64,000 nucleotides of DNA from Bacteroidota bacterium (GCA_016720655.1 JADKKE010000004.1:198305-262304); one strand, 5' to 3'; positions 18,120 to 27,365 are shown, counted from the stretch's first letter. Translations and numbers: made by a program. Notes: generated by a model not told the origin, from the letters alone.

Positions 18120-18584
18120 TCAGGGTGTAACCGAGCTGGGTACAAATTTTGACATGTCGCCCTGGTAGAGCAGGATATCCCTAACAATGGTAGAGGAAAT
18201 ATGTGAAAGCGCAGGATCGGCAACTACAAATATGGTATCGATTTCAGGCACAAGTGCTCTGTTCATTTGTGCTATTGCGCGTTCGAATTCATAATCGGCT
18301 GATGTCCGCAAACCACGCAGGATATACTGAGCACCGATTTGTTTACAAAATTCTACGGTAAGTCCGCTGTAACGTTCTACACGTACTTTGTCTTCACCCT
18401 GAAATGTTTTTTTAATAAAAATCTCTCTCCTTTCCTGCGAGAAATAATAATGCTTGTTTGAGTTGTAACCGATTCCAATTACAATTTCATCAAACAATGT
18501 CAGGCAGCGGTGAACGATGCTTTCGTGACCCTTGGTGATTGGATCAAATGATCCCGGAAACACGGCTATTTTTTTGTCGGACAT
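18120..18584 (-). CDS. coaD: Phosphopantetheine adenylyltransferase
   Basis: Penultimate step of CoA synthesis: 4'-phosphopantetheine + ATP to dephospho-CoA. 154 aa, standard length. The nucleotidyltransferase GSFDPITKGH motif is at residues 11-20. YSGLTVEFCKQIGAQYILRG and LRTSADYEFERAIAQMNR follow, and ISSTIVRDI at the C-terminus is the ISSTxVR motif. Confidence 0.97.
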   Translation of the reverse strand: MSDKKIAVFPGSFDPITKGHESIVHRCLTLFDEIVIGIGYNSNKHYYFSQERREIFIKKTFQGEDKVRVERYSGLTVEFCKQIGAQYILRGLRTSADYEFERAIAQMNRALVPEIDTIFVVADPALSHISSTIVRDILLYQGDMSKFVPSSVTP

Positions 18585-18650
18585 TTTTTTAATGCTTTAA
18601 ATTGAAAGAGTGGATGATTAAAAGTAGGAAATTTATTTTAATGGGATGAG

Positions 18651-18685
18651 AGTTGTGAATTATGAATTATGAGTTATGAGTTATG
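18651..18685. repeat. Heptamer tandem repeat (ARTTATG)
   Basis: Five 7-bp units: AGTTGTG, AATTATG twice, AGTTATG twice. It lies in the gap between coaD and rsmD. It looks like a variant of the GTGAAT family. Confidence 0.65.
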
Positions 18686-18713
18686 AGTGTTCAACAAGTT
18701 GCTGAGGCATTCC

Positions 18714-18755
18714 GTCCCTCGTCCCTCGTCCCTCGTCCCTCGTCCCCCGTCCCTT
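18714..18755. repeat. Heptamer tandem repeat (GTCCCTC)
   Basis: Six units of 7 bp: GTCCCTC four times, then GTCCCCC and GTCCCTT. It lies about 40 bp past the rsmD stop (minus strand). Much more GC-rich than the surroundings. Confidence 0.75.
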
Positions 18756-18795
18756 TAGTTCAGTGTGAGTGTGGAGGGCGTTCGTCACCCGTCCC

Positions 18796-19329
18796 TCAAG
18801 CCTGATAAAATGAAAACCCCACATTCCCGTACTTACGGATAACTGAAACAGGAATTTTAGACTGTAATTCCCTTTTTGACTGATGTTCCACGATGAGCAC
18901 TCCTCCGGGATTTAATAGATTTCTTTCGAAAATCAGATCCGGTAGCTGATCTGTTTCTTTCTGTTCGAATGGAGGATCAGCAAAGATGAGGTCGTACTGA
19001 GAGATGTTTTGTTTAAGAAATTTGAAAACATCAGAACGGACGCATTTCAGCTCTTTGATTCCAAGTTTGGCAGCTGTTTCGTTTAGAAATTTTACACAAT
19101 TGAAATTAACATCAATTGCGGTAACACTTAATGCGCCCCTGGAAGCAAATTCAAGACTGATTCCACCGGCACCACTGAACAGATCCAATACCCTGAGTGT
19201 TTCGAAATCGATTTGATTGTTGAGGATGTTGAAGAGTCCCGACTTTGCATAATCTGTCGTCGGGCGCACAGGTAATGATGCGGGAGGGTTGAGTGTGCGG
19301 CCACCGAATTTTCCGCCTATGATTCGCAA
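18796..19329 (-). CDS. rsmD: 16S rRNA (guanine(966)-N(2))-methyltransferase RsmD
   Basis: Methylates G966 of 16S rRNA. 177 aa with the N-terminal MRIIGGKFGGRTLNPPA, the substrate loop VRPTTDYAKSGLFNIL, SAM motif I LDLFSGAGGISLEFASRGA, and catalytic motif IV DLIFADPPF. Its start overlaps the end of the DUF3822 gene by 13 bp, which suggests coupling. Confidence 0.95.
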   Translation of the reverse strand: MRIIGGKFGGRTLNPPASLPVRPTTDYAKSGLFNILNNQIDFETLRVLDLFSGAGGISLEFASRGALSVTAIDVNFNCVKFLNETAAKLGIKELKCVRSDVFKFLKQNISQYDLIFADPPFEQKETDQLPDLIFERNLLNPGGVLIVEHQSKRELQSKIPVSVIRKYGNVGFSFYQA

Positions 19330-20222
19330 AGGGATAAGCTAAAGAGTGGGTGAAAAAATTGTGCGGGCAATTCCTGGAAACCATAGCTGTATTCAGCAGG
19401 GCCCGGACGCAGACTGAAGTTTAGATTTCGAATGTAACGGAATAATAATTTGTAGAGGGCAGATTCTTTTTCTATTTCGCCTGCAAGTTTCACCTGCAAT
19501 TCTTCCGGGTTCATGTCGAGCTGCTCGCAGAGAAACAATACATAATACAATGTATCCTCGATCCCATTACATGAATATGAATTCATGAGGATCAGTTTCT
19601 TTCCTTCCGTCACAATTGCGTCCATGCTGTTACCGTAGATGTTCAGGAAAAGTTGACGTTCATCGTGATTACGGGCGTACATGCTGGTGCTCTCCAGCAG
19701 TGATTTGGAATGATGTACGATTTCCGGGTCCTCAAACAGGTGATTCAACTCTGTTATTAAGGATGTAGGAATTCCGAAGATTGAATAAAGTTGGAAGAAG
19801 GGGACAGGTGAAGCATACACCGACATATCCTGATCAGTAGGTAAATTAAATTGAAGATATCCTTGTTCGTCCCCTTTTTTAAATAATCCATCAGGCACAA
19901 GAGTATACACCGGAGAATGCACGTTTACGATTACTTTTGAAAACTCATAGGTTCGTAGCAGTTTACTCTTCGCGGAAACTCTTTCGAGTAATTCTGTCCA
20001 TTGCAATTCTACCCGTTTCGGATCAGCAGGAAAAAATTCGAGAGCTAAAAAAAGATTGTCTTTGCGTTCTTTAAGGGCAATTTGAATTCCGCCGGGTTCC
20101 ACTGACACCAATAAATCACATCGTCCGGCTGCATGTGTCTCGAGACTTTCGTCAAGAATGAAGATGGAAGCCGAATCGTTTGTGGAACGGCTGCGAAAGA
20201 TATTTTCCGTGGTGATGTTCAA
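19317..20222 (-). CDS. DUF3822 family protein
   Basis: 301-aa protein matching the DUF3822 family, found almost only in Bacteroidota and nearly always directly upstream of rsmD. The family has an actin/ASKHA-like look with two related halves; a LLVSVEPGGIQIALKERKDN strand and LFLNIYGNSMDAIVTEGKKL are visible, but no nucleotide-binding signature is certain. Function unknown. Overlaps rsmD by 13 bp. A possible -7 box (TAGATTTG, minus strand 20242-20249) lies upstream. Confidence 0.8.
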   Translation of the reverse strand: MNITTENIFRSRSTNDSASIFILDESLETHAAGRCDLLVSVEPGGIQIALKERKDNLFLALEFFPADPKRVELQWTELLERVSAKSKLLRTYEFSKVIVNVHSPVYTLVPDGLFKKGDEQGYLQFNLPTDQDMSVYASPVPFFQLYSIFGIPTSLITELNHLFEDPEIVHHSKSLLESTSMYARNHDERQLFLNIYGNSMDAIVTEGKKLILMNSYSCNGIEDTLYYVLFLCEQLDMNPEELQVKLAGEIEKESALYKLLFRYIRNLNFSLRPGPAEYSYGFQELPAQFFHPLFSLSLCES

Positions 20223-20320
20223 TCGAAGAGGTGTTGGGTGGCAAATCTACGAATTAAACCCAAAAAATCTTTGAAAGAGTTTGCAATAATGGCTTCATTA
20301 CTGAGAGAATGAAATGATTT

Positions 20321-20352
20321 TTTGAATCTATACAGATTTATTTTTAGTTTTG
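20321..20352 (+). promoter_or_regulatory. Bacteroidota-type promoter of tRNA-Val
   Basis: TTTG at 20321-20324, 20-bp spacer, TAGTTTTG at 20345-20352. Both boxes match the -33/-7 consensus. The tRNA begins 25 bp after the -7 box. Confidence 0.6.
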
Positions 20353-20377
20353 CCGCCGCCCGGATAATATCCAAAAT

Positions 20378-20452
20378 GGACGCTTAGCTCAGTTGGTTTA
20401 GAGCATTACCTTGACAGGGTAGGGGTCACAGGTTCGAATCCTGTAGCGTTCA
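20378..20452 (+). tRNA. tRNA-Val (anticodon GAC)
   Basis: 75 nt that fold into a full cloverleaf. Acceptor GGACGCT pairs with AGCGTTC (one G-U). The D arm has GCTC...GAGC, the anticodon stem TTACC/GGTAG encloses loop TTGACAG (anticodon GAC), and the T arm is ACAGG-TTCGAAT-CCTGT. Discriminator A; CCA is not encoded. A T6 run follows directly. Confidence 0.97.
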
Positions 20453-20460
20453 CTTTTTTC

Positions 20461-20516
20461 TTAGTGCTTAGTGCTTAGTGCTTAGTGCTTAGTTTTTAGT
20501 TGTTAGTTGTTGGTAC
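20461..20516. repeat. Heptamer tandem repeat (TTAGTGC / TTAGTTG)
   Basis: Eight consecutive 7-bp units: TTAGTGC four times, TTAGTTT, TTAGTTG twice, TTGGTAC. It starts 9 bp past the tRNA. The same unit recurs at 27293-27362 (reverse complement) and 30486-30520. Confidence 0.8.
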
Positions 20517-20554
20517 ACCTTGGTTAGCTAATTCTTCCCTCCATTTTTCTAAGC

Positions 20555-20632
20555 TCACACCTCACACTCACACTCACACCTCACACCTCACACTCACACT
20601 CACACTCACACTCACACCCACACCCACACTCC
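20555..20632. repeat. TCACAC/TCACACC tandem repeat
   Basis: About 78 bp made of alternating 6-bp TCACAC and 7-bp TCACACC units, ending in ACACCC copies. It lies between the tRNA and the pirin gene. Non-coding. Confidence 0.8.
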
Positions 20633-20741
20633 AATTCGCCTTCAGCCATTAAAATTAAGCCAAAATGAACTGAACTATCATACTCTGGTTTTAATAATGA
20701 AAAATTTGTACTTTCAGGCTCAAGACCCAAAACCAACAGCC

Positions 20742-21887
20742 ATGTCCGACTCAATCAAAAGAAGAAATTTTCTTTCAAGATTTTCACTTGGAGTGGTAGC
20801 TGCTTTGTCGGCTCCATTCTCGGGAGTTTCAAATGCATTCAAAGAAGCAGCAAATTCAGACGCAAAGAAAATGAATCCTATAAAATCGATTAAACCGCTC
20901 GGTTTCCAATGGGAAACTGCCGACCCTTTTCTCTTTTGTGTACATCATGAAGATAAGTTTCCAAAAGGGAATGATGTCATGGGACCTGTGACATCGATGC
21001 AAGGACGACAGCTGGGAGATGATTTTATCATCAAGGATGGATTCAGAATGTATCATGGAAAAACTGTTCCCGGTTTTCCCGGTCATCCACACAGAGGTTT
21101 CGAGACCATTACAGTTGTTCGCCAGGGATTGGTAGATCATGCAGATTCCATGGGAGCTGCAGGAAGATATGGTAACGGCGATGTACAATGGATGACAGCA
21201 GGAAAAGGTGTTCAACATTCGGAGATGTTTCCTTTGCTCAGTAAGGAGAAAGAAAATCCTATGGAATTATTTCAGATCTGGCTAAATCTTCCTGCGAAGA
21301 ATAAAATGGTTGAACCGTATTTTAAAATGCTTTGGAAGGATGCGATTCCACGGTATGTTCACCTGGATTCGAATAAAAAGAAAATTACGATCGAAGTTAT
21401 TGCAGGAAAAATCGATACGATCAAAGCTCCTTCTCCACCACCGGATTCCTGGGCCTCCAATGAAAAGAATGAAGTCGCAATCTGGAACATTAAAATGAGT
21501 GCAGGTGCTCAATGGTCGATACCAAAGGCTTCCCCGGGAATTAATCGCACTGTGTATTTTTATGAAGGAGAATCTTCCATCCTCGCCGGGACAAATATTC
21601 CGCGATACAATGCTGTTGAATTGGTGCCGGATGCAGATGTACTGATTCAAGCAGGAGATCAGCCGACGAGTATTCTATTGTTACAAGGAAGACCTATCGG
21701 TGAAACTGTCATCCAGTACGGGCCCTTCGTGATGAATACAAAAGAAGAAATTAACCAGGCTTTTGAAGATTATCACAAAACTCAATTTGGTGGTTGGCCC
21801 TGGCCACGATACGACATGGTTCATTCACGGACGAAGAGCCGGTTTGCGAAACATGCGGATGGGAAAGAGGAAGTGAAAGCAACTTGA
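20742..21887 (+). CDS. Pirin family protein with twin-arginine signal
   Basis: Cupin-fold pirin with the N-terminal metal-binding pattern HPHRGFETIT and ...GKGVQHSEMF. Pirins are usually cytoplasmic, metal-containing proteins with quercetinase-like or regulatory roles. Here the protein starts with a Tat-type leader: from ATG 20742 it reads MSDSIKRRNFLSRFSLGVVA, with RR followed by a hydrophobic stretch and an Ala-rich cleavage region. An upstream ATG at 20697 adds 15 residues (MKNLYFQAQDPKPTA) and weakens the n-region. Export as a folded, metal-loaded enzyme is therefore inferred. 381 aa is long for pirin because of the leader and extra C-terminal residues. The substrate is unknown. Confidence 0.85.
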   Translation: MSDSIKRRNFLSRFSLGVVAALSAPFSGVSNAFKEAANSDAKKMNPIKSIKPLGFQWETADPFLFCVHHEDKFPKGNDVMGPVTSMQGRQLGDDFIIKDGFRMYHGKTVPGFPGHPHRGFETITVVRQGLVDHADSMGAAGRYGNGDVQWMTAGKGVQHSEMFPLLSKEKENPMELFQIWLNLPAKNKMVEPYFKMLWKDAIPRYVHLDSNKKKITIEVIAGKIDTIKAPSPPPDSWASNEKNEVAIWNIKMSAGAQWSIPKASPGINRTVYFYEGESSILAGTNIPRYNAVELVPDADVLIQAGDQPTSILLLQGRPIGETVIQYGPFVMNTKEEINQAFEDYHKTQFGGWPWPRYDMVHSRTKSRFAKHADGKEEVKAT

Positions 21888-21920
21888 ATTTAGTTAAATC
21901 TAAAGACATACTCGATTTAA

Positions 21921-21968
21921 ATAACCCCCAAAAATACTTTGAAACTTGAAAAGTATTTTTGGGGTTAT
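21921..21968. terminator. Bidirectional terminator hairpin
   Basis: A long, nearly perfect inverted repeat: ATAACCCCCAAAAATACTT and its complement with one C-G pair fewer. It lies between the convergent pirin gene (stop 21887) and the metalloprotease gene (stop 22010). The loop is about 10 nt. Confidence 0.8.
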
Positions 21969-22009
21969 CATTTTATAAAATGAATTAAGGTACTCAATAC
22001 GGTTACTTT

Positions 22010-24067
22010 CTATTTTGCGATCACCACTTTTTTTATTCCTGTGAATTGATCGTTTTGGATTTGTACAAAGTAGATTCCATTCGGAAATCCAGAAGTATTC
22101 ACTTTTAACTGACTATTCACTTTTTCAACTGTGCTGAAAATCAGCTTTACGGTAATATCAAGAATGGCAATATTTGATTCTTTTAATTTATTTTCGAGTG
22201 AGATGATCAGTTCATCCGAAGCAGGGTTCGGAAATATTTTCCAGTTCAATGCTGAATTATTTTCTTCAATCGCCACAGAACCTGATTTTACTTTGATATT
22301 ATCTATATACAGACCTTTCAATTTGTTAGTTGGAGTAAAACTTCCCCAGTCAAATCCGATCTGAACTTCTCCGGAAATGCTGTCCGGAATAGTTAACGAA
22401 ATTGTTTTCCACTGATTTGCAGTCGGAATGAAGACTGCATTAGTGACTGCAGTTCTAAGCGAATCGGGTACTAATGCTTCACCGGGATGAAGGGCTGAGG
22501 TCGCTGCTCCTCGATAGTTATTGCCAATCATTTGATCTCTCTCATTTTCGCAGGGCCTTTTCCATGTGACACGAAGTCCTCCGTTAATTGCGGCACCTAC
22601 CGGACTTAAACCAAGAGCTACGCGAAATTCTAATGTACGTCCGGTCGATGTAACCTGATTTAAGTCAAAAGTGTGAGTGAAAAATGTACTGAAAAATTTC
22701 AAGCTACTATCCAATCGGATGGAATAATTGCCGGAATCTGCAGCCAGATTTGTGATGCTCCATCTCTTACCCAGTGCGTTCCATTGAGTAATTTGTTCAT
22801 TGAGAATTGTATCCTCGAAAGATTCTGTCATCGATGCATTGTAATTTGCCGGAGCGGGCAGTATCCGGATCAACTTTTCAACTGTGTCAAGTCCGAAGCT
22901 GTTGCTGACGATTAGTGTTACACGATGCAAACCGCTATCTGCAAAGATGACGGAAGGGAAGGTGTCGGTGGATAGTGCAGGGTTTCCTCCGACAAATTCC
23001 CAATTCCAGGAATTTGCATTAGAAGAAGCAGCTTCATAAAACTGAACAGGTTTGTCGGTGCAAAGCAATCCTGAAAAATTTCCATATCCGAAATCAGCTA
23101 TCGGGATATTCTGACAAGGAACCAATGTTGAATCAACTCCTGTCGCAGTGAGATTTGACGGAGTCCATAAAGAAGTTCGCCACTCATTTCTTGCAAGACA
23201 TGTCCGCATACGATCAACTTGTCCTTCAGTAAACATATTGATATTTTCGGCATAATCTTCAAAATTGTTAAACATATCTCCGTTAGGTCCATTGTTGCAG
23301 GATATTTCGGGGAACACAGGGTAACTTGTACTGGCATCATCCTGTAGTGGCGTATCTGTAACGTCGTCGTCATCTGTGCATCCGGAGAGCGCCCCCCAAA
23401 CGTGGTTCAATCCGAGATTGTGTGCTGTTTCGTGGGTAAGTAGATGGGAACGCTGTGGTGCAAGAAACCCATTGAACCCGTCACCAATTACATAATATGG
23501 TGCTTCAATAAAATCAGAATTGTCGGGTTGAGTTTGTCCGCTGTCAATAGAAGCAAGATATGCTAATCCTGATCGCAAGGGTTCATTCTCAATCCACTTT
23601 ACGATATAAATATTCAGATACTTTGTGTGGTTCCAGCCAAAATTATCATAGAGGTTACCATAGATTCCTTCTTGTGGGGTGTAGATCCTGTCAATTCCAT
23701 CAGTGCAATTTCCCTGAGGATCAATTCTCGCCAAACGGAATTCGATTCTTGGATTCCCGCGTACAGGATGAAAGGGAGATGGAATATCAAAGGTGTCGGA
23801 ATTCTGCCTGTTGAAGTCTTGATTTAAAATTTGCAATGCCCTGTAGACATGACTTTTTGAAATGTTTTCTGCTCCTCCTTGTGTCAGTATGTGGAATACA
23901 GTTGGAACGACAATCACAGAGTCGCCATTTACTATCGTATCGGGTTGAAATTGACTGGTGCGAACTTGTACAGATACACCACAATTTTGATTCCAGTTAT
24001 TTTGCGCGGAAACTGATGAAGCAAATAAGAAATTTAGAATGATTAAATTAATGGTAAAATTTTTCAT
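22010..24067 (-). CDS. M43 (pappalysin/cytophagalysin) metalloprotease with PKD and T9SS sorting domains
   Basis: 685-aa secreted protease. The signal peptide MKNFTINLIILNFLFASSVS is followed by an M43 catalytic domain. The zinc site HETAHNLGLNH is at 212-222, with HEXXHXXGXXH fully conserved. A PKD-like domain follows (VQFYEAASSNANSWNWEFVG ... GLHRVTLIVSN). Next is a jelly-roll region with IKVKSGSVAIEEN, and the C-terminus carries a type A T9SS sorting domain (IFPNPASDELIISL ... FPNGIYFVQI). It is predicted to act outside the cell or at the surface on proteins. The frame is intact. Confidence 0.92.
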   Translation of the reverse strand: MKNFTINLIILNFLFASSVSAQNNWNQNCGVSVQVRTSQFQPDTIVNGDSVIVVPTVFHILTQGGAENISKSHVYRALQILNQDFNRQNSDTFDIPSPFHPVRGNPRIEFRLARIDPQGNCTDGIDRIYTPQEGIYGNLYDNFGWNHTKYLNIYIVKWIENEPLRSGLAYLASIDSGQTQPDNSDFIEAPYYVIGDGFNGFLAPQRSHLLTHETAHNLGLNHVWGALSGCTDDDDVTDTPLQDDASTSYPVFPEISCNNGPNGDMFNNFEDYAENINMFTEGQVDRMRTCLARNEWRTSLWTPSNLTATGVDSTLVPCQNIPIADFGYGNFSGLLCTDKPVQFYEAASSNANSWNWEFVGGNPALSTDTFPSVIFADSGLHRVTLIVSNSFGLDTVEKLIRILPAPANYNASMTESFEDTILNEQITQWNALGKRWSITNLAADSGNYSIRLDSSLKFFSTFFTHTFDLNQVTSTGRTLEFRVALGLSPVGAAINGGLRVTWKRPCENERDQMIGNNYRGAATSALHPGEALVPDSLRTAVTNAVFIPTANQWKTISLTIPDSISGEVQIGFDWGSFTPTNKLKGLYIDNIKVKSGSVAIEENNSALNWKIFPNPASDELIISLENKLKESNIAILDITVKLIFSTVEKVNSQLKVNTSGFPNGIYFVQIQNDQFTGIKKVVIAK

Positions 24068-24198
24068 GGTTTCAATTATTATTTATTCAATGAATGAAGA
24101 TTCTTGAAGGTGGAGAAATAACAATTGCACACGTTTGCTAAGATATTCTGGTAAAAAATTAAAGCCGGAAATCTAAGATGAAGAGAAGAATATAGTCT

Positions 24199-24681
24199 TT
24201 ATTGCTGCGCCAGCATAACGATGAAATTATTTCCATAAGACTTTGCACATTTAGGACAATATGGATAATAGAAATAAAGTTTCTTTATTTCCTTTCCTTT
24301 TGCTCTTACGTATGCTTGCATCTGTTCAACGAATTTTCCAATGTCGTTATAGGATCCCTCAAATACTTTTGTTAAAAAAGTTCCGGATATTTTTTCCATG
24401 TCTGCTTTAGGAACTTCTTTTTCAATTGCAAAATAAATTTCAGATCCCCATAGAGATTTTTCATCTGTCAGTACAAGTTGGTCTGCAGGTTTTGCCCCGG
24501 CATGTTCAATTTTTTCCATACTTCTTTCCATCACTTTTCCGAAATTCAGTGGAATGTGAAAAATGCTCGTGACATGGTCTTTCAGGAATAATTTGTCTTT
24601 AAAGACGATTTCTTTCTCCTGCCAGAGTTCAGGATTAAATTTTGGGCAACATCCTATTTCGAAATTTTCTTCAGTTTTCAT
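24199..24681 (-). CDS. Conserved protein with CC and CPxC motifs, unknown function
   Basis: 160-aa protein sometimes labelled 'hydrolase' in Bacteroidota by transitive annotation; no catalytic motif was found. It contains FEIGCCPKFNPELWQEKEIV at the N-terminus and YYPYCPKCAKSYGNNFIVML at the C-terminus, and the central FHIPLNFGKVMERSMEKIE is family-typical. The two cysteine pairs may bind a metal. GyrI-like topology is a possibility, not shown. A -7-like box (TAACTTTG, minus strand 24701-24708) lies just upstream. Confidence 0.6.
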   Translation of the reverse strand: MKTEENFEIGCCPKFNPELWQEKEIVFKDKLFLKDHVTSIFHIPLNFGKVMERSMEKIEHAGAKPADQLVLTDEKSLWGSEIYFAIEKEVPKADMEKISGTFLTKVFEGSYNDIGKFVEQMQAYVRAKGKEIKKLYFYYPYCPKCAKSYGNNFIVMLAQQ

Positions 24682-24840
24682 GGCCTTCGGTTTAATATCC
24701 CAAAGTTAAATCAAGCAGTTACTCGAAAATATGACGAATGACCTGTATGAAAACAGGTTTGTTTGCTTTTATGCAGGTTTAATCAATGCTTTTTGTCATG
24801 AAATTTCAAAAAAATTAAATCGGATTTCAGGTGTTCAAGT

Positions 24841-25446
24841 TCAAATAACCTTCCAAATCATATGCACTCCAAATCCAATGAGAGCGGATCCAATAATCCT
24901 GTTTACCCAAAGGATCACATTTGCTTTTAGAAGATTTTTTATGCGATGTGAAACAAAAGATTTTAATAAATCAGTTCCAAAAACGGTGAGCAGAACCGAA
25001 GTGAAAAATGCAGTTTCATTTGCCCTGGAATATTCTTTCAGGCTCACCATACTTATTACACTTAGCCAGAACAGCAAAACGGCAGGGTTGAAAATGTTCA
25101 GCAAGAAACCTTGCAGCATAAATTTGGCATGAACCGTTTTCTTATCATCGTCAACTTCTTTCACCTTTGTTTTCTTGATGAAATTTACAATACCAAACCC
25201 AATCAGGAGTGAACCTCCAACCCAACCCATGACTGATTTGTTTTGTTCCATCAGGTTGAGCTGAGCTGCGAAGAAATAACAAACAGCAATGACTGTAGCA
25301 TCGCTAATCAAAACCCCGATTGCCAGATGAACACCTGCTTTAAAACCTTCATGCAAACTGGTCTGTAACAAAGCAAAAAAAACCGGACCAAGCATGACTG
25401 CCAACAGGAGGCCAAACGTGAATCCGCTGACAATTGGTTCGAGCAT
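24841..25446 (-). CDS. LysE/RhtB family transporter
   Basis: 201-aa polytopic inner-membrane protein of the LysE amino-acid exporter superfamily. The N-terminus (FTFGLLLAVMLGPVFFALLQ with TSLHEGFKAGVHLAIGV) and the central GFLLNIFNPAVLLFW are characteristic; NPxxxLFW is the family motif. Six hydrophobic segments are visible. The substrate is probably an amino acid or homoserine-lactone-like compound and cannot be read from sequence. Confidence 0.88.
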   Translation of the reverse strand: MLEPIVSGFTFGLLLAVMLGPVFFALLQTSLHEGFKAGVHLAIGVLISDATVIAVCYFFAAQLNLMEQNKSVMGWVGGSLLIGFGIVNFIKKTKVKEVDDDKKTVHAKFMLQGFLLNIFNPAVLLFWLSVISMVSLKEYSRANETAFFTSVLLTVFGTDLLKSFVSHRIKNLLKANVILWVNRIIGSALIGFGVHMIWKVI

Positions 25447-25543
25447 TTTTATTTTGGTTTCGCGTTATTCGTTGCGAATTATTTATTCGATTTTTGAAAT
25501 GGATAAAAACCTGAAAAGATCAATTGCCCGTATACCTGGTACT

Positions 25544-25578
25544 TAATACCTAATACCTAATACCTAATACCTAATACC
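25544..25578. repeat. Heptamer tandem repeat (TAATACC)
   Basis: Five exact TAATACC units, preceded by two degenerate ones. It begins 13 bp past the GH3-like gene's stop (minus strand). Confidence 0.8.
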
Positions 25579-25591
25579 TTTTCCCAATAAC

Positions 25592-27112
25592 TCACTTCGA
25601 AATATATTCCTTCCATTCCGCCAACTGAGCAGCTTTCAAAACCCGGGGAAATTTATTTTGTCCGCCCAGCCTTCCGTTTGTGCTCATATAATCATAGAAT
25701 TTTGCAGCGGGAACTGTGTCGATGATCACTTCTTTCAATGCGGAGATCCGTTCAATTGCGTAATCATCATTCAGTTCTTTCAATTTTTTGTCGAGTAATT
25801 CTTTTGCTTTTGTACGATCAAGGTTTCCGTTTACTCCGAGAAACCAATGATGTGCAAACGAACCTTCGTATGGAATTCCGGCTACTGCATATTCCGGAAT
25901 TTCAACATTCAGTTCTTGTGCAATGTATTCCACTGCTTTGTTCATATTGTCGACACTGAGGTGCTCGCCAACAAGACTTAAGAAATGTTTTGTGCGTCCG
26001 CTGATTATAATTTCACAGTTTTCTTTGCTTACAAAACGAACGACGTCACCGATCATGTATCTCCATGCTCCGGCACATGTGCTGATTAAAATTGCATAGT
26101 CAACTCCTTCTTTGATTTCATTCACCAGCAGCGTTTGCGGATTGGCAACAATATCTCCGTTGGCGTCAAAATTTTCATCATTGAATGGAACAAACTCATA
26201 AAATAAGCCATTGTTCAAAATCAATTTCATGTAACGAACGTTCGGTTCCGATTGGAAAGCAATAAATCCTTCCGAAGCCGGATACATTTCAATAAAATGA
26301 ACCGGTTTTGAAAAAAAGCGTTCGAAGCTTTTCCGATAGGGTTCAAATGAAACTCCTCCATGTGCCACAACCTGAAGGTTTGGCCAGATTTCATGGATGC
26401 TCTTTAGTTTGTAACGTTCAATTACTTTTTCCATAAGCAATTGCACCCAGGAAGGAACACCTGTGATAATTCCGATGTCCCATTTCTCGGCTTGCTTTGT
26501 GATTTCTTCTAACTTAATATTCCAATCCTTTTCCTTGGATATTTTTTTCCCCGGCTTGTAATAACGCTGAAACCAGATTGGAACTCGTCGTGCCGATATC
26601 CCACTTACATCTCCTTCGTAATAGCCGCCATGTCGGTTCAATTGAGTGGATCCACCCAGCCAGAGAATTCCTTTTTCGAAAAATGATGCAGGCAAATCGT
26701 ATTTGCTCAATGTAATGATCTGGCGAATACTTGCTTTGCGCAAGGCCTTCACCATATCATTGGTTACCGGAATGTGTTTGCTTGCAGATTCCGATGTTCC
26801 TGAACTCAGTGCAAAATAATTGACATGACCCGGCCAACAAACATTTTCTTCTTCAGCCAAACAACGGTGCCACCAGTTCTGGAAAATAGAATTATAGTTG
26901 AATACAGGAACGTCTTGTTGGAATGCGCGCACAAAATTTCGTGAGTCCAGCATTTTTTCAAATCCGTAATGCTTCCCAAAAGAAGTATCCTCTGCTTTCC
27001 GGAGTAGTTTCCGTAATTCTTTCCGTTGATGCTGGATCGGAGTATAATCCCGCAGTTTAACGCGGGTGCCGAGTTTCAATCCTTGCTTGATAAGTGCTCC
27101 GATCAGCGGCAT
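25592..27112 (-). CDS. GH3-like acyl-adenylate/amidosynthetase family protein
   Basis: About 506 aa, related to plant GH3 auxin-amido synthetases (ANL superfamily). The ATP-binding loop is visible as SSGTSESASKHIPVT, with FIEMYPASEGFIAFQ and YRMIGDVVRF-type motifs (here WRYMIGDVVRFVS) further on. Plant members conjugate amino acids to hormones. Bacterial substrates are unknown. Start ATG 27112 (MPLIGALIKQGLKLG) fits homologues; an upstream ATG at 27178 adds 22 residues. Confidence 0.85.
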   Translation of the reverse strand: MPLIGALIKQGLKLGTRVKLRDYTPIQHQRKELRKLLRKAEDTSFGKHYGFEKMLDSRNFVRAFQQDVPVFNYNSIFQNWWHRCLAEEENVCWPGHVNYFALSSGTSESASKHIPVTNDMVKALRKASIRQIITLSKYDLPASFFEKGILWLGGSTQLNRHGGYYEGDVSGISARRVPIWFQRYYKPGKKISKEKDWNIKLEEITKQAEKWDIGIITGVPSWVQLLMEKVIERYKLKSIHEIWPNLQVVAHGGVSFEPYRKSFERFFSKPVHFIEMYPASEGFIAFQSEPNVRYMKLILNNGLFYEFVPFNDENFDANGDIVANPQTLLVNEIKEGVDYAILISTCAGAWRYMIGDVVRFVSKENCEIIISGRTKHFLSLVGEHLSVDNMNKAVEYIAQELNVEIPEYAVAGIPYEGSFAHHWFLGVNGNLDRTKAKELLDKKLKELNDDYAIERISALKEVIIDTVPAAKFYDYMSTNGRLGGQNKFPRVLKAAQLAEWKEYISK

Positions 27113-27220
27113 TTTGTTGATTTGAATTGACGCAAAATAAGGAAATTCAGTTAATGTGGAATCAATTTTGAACTTCAATTTGGAATGTTTTGAGTTCCGG
27201 AATCAAAGGTTTTGTGTGAT

Positions 27221-27262
27221 TGTGAATTGTAAATGGTAAATGGTGAATGGTGAATGGTGAAG
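27221..27262. repeat. Heptamer tandem repeat (GGTGAAT)
   Basis: Six 7-bp units (TGTGAAT, TGTAAAT, GGTAAAT, GGTGAAT twice, GGTGAAG). It lies upstream of the GH3-like gene. Same family as 15759-15793. Confidence 0.75.
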
Positions 27263-27292
27263 AGAGGAGTTCTCCGAAATTAAGAAAATCCA

Positions 27293-27362
27293 CACTAAGC
27301 ACTGACCACTAAGCACTGAACACTAAGAACTAACCACTAAGCACTAACCACTAAGCACTAAC
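27293..27362. repeat. Heptamer tandem repeat (CACTAAG/CACTRAC)
   Basis: Ten consecutive 7-bp units in which CACTAAG alternates with CACTGAC, CACTGAA, AACTAAC or CACTAAC. It is the reverse complement of the TTAGTGC family. It lies just past the icd terminator. Confidence 0.85.
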
Positions 27363-27365
27363 CGA

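Noticed and set aside
20455..20632. Repeats beside the tRNA considered as a CRISPR or att site
   Set aside because: Units are 6-7 bp with no spacers, and there is no integrase or cas gene. They belong to the heptamer repeat class.
24731..25132. 133-codon plus-strand open frame
   Set aside because: Antisense to the LysE gene, whose NPxxxLFW motif is intact.
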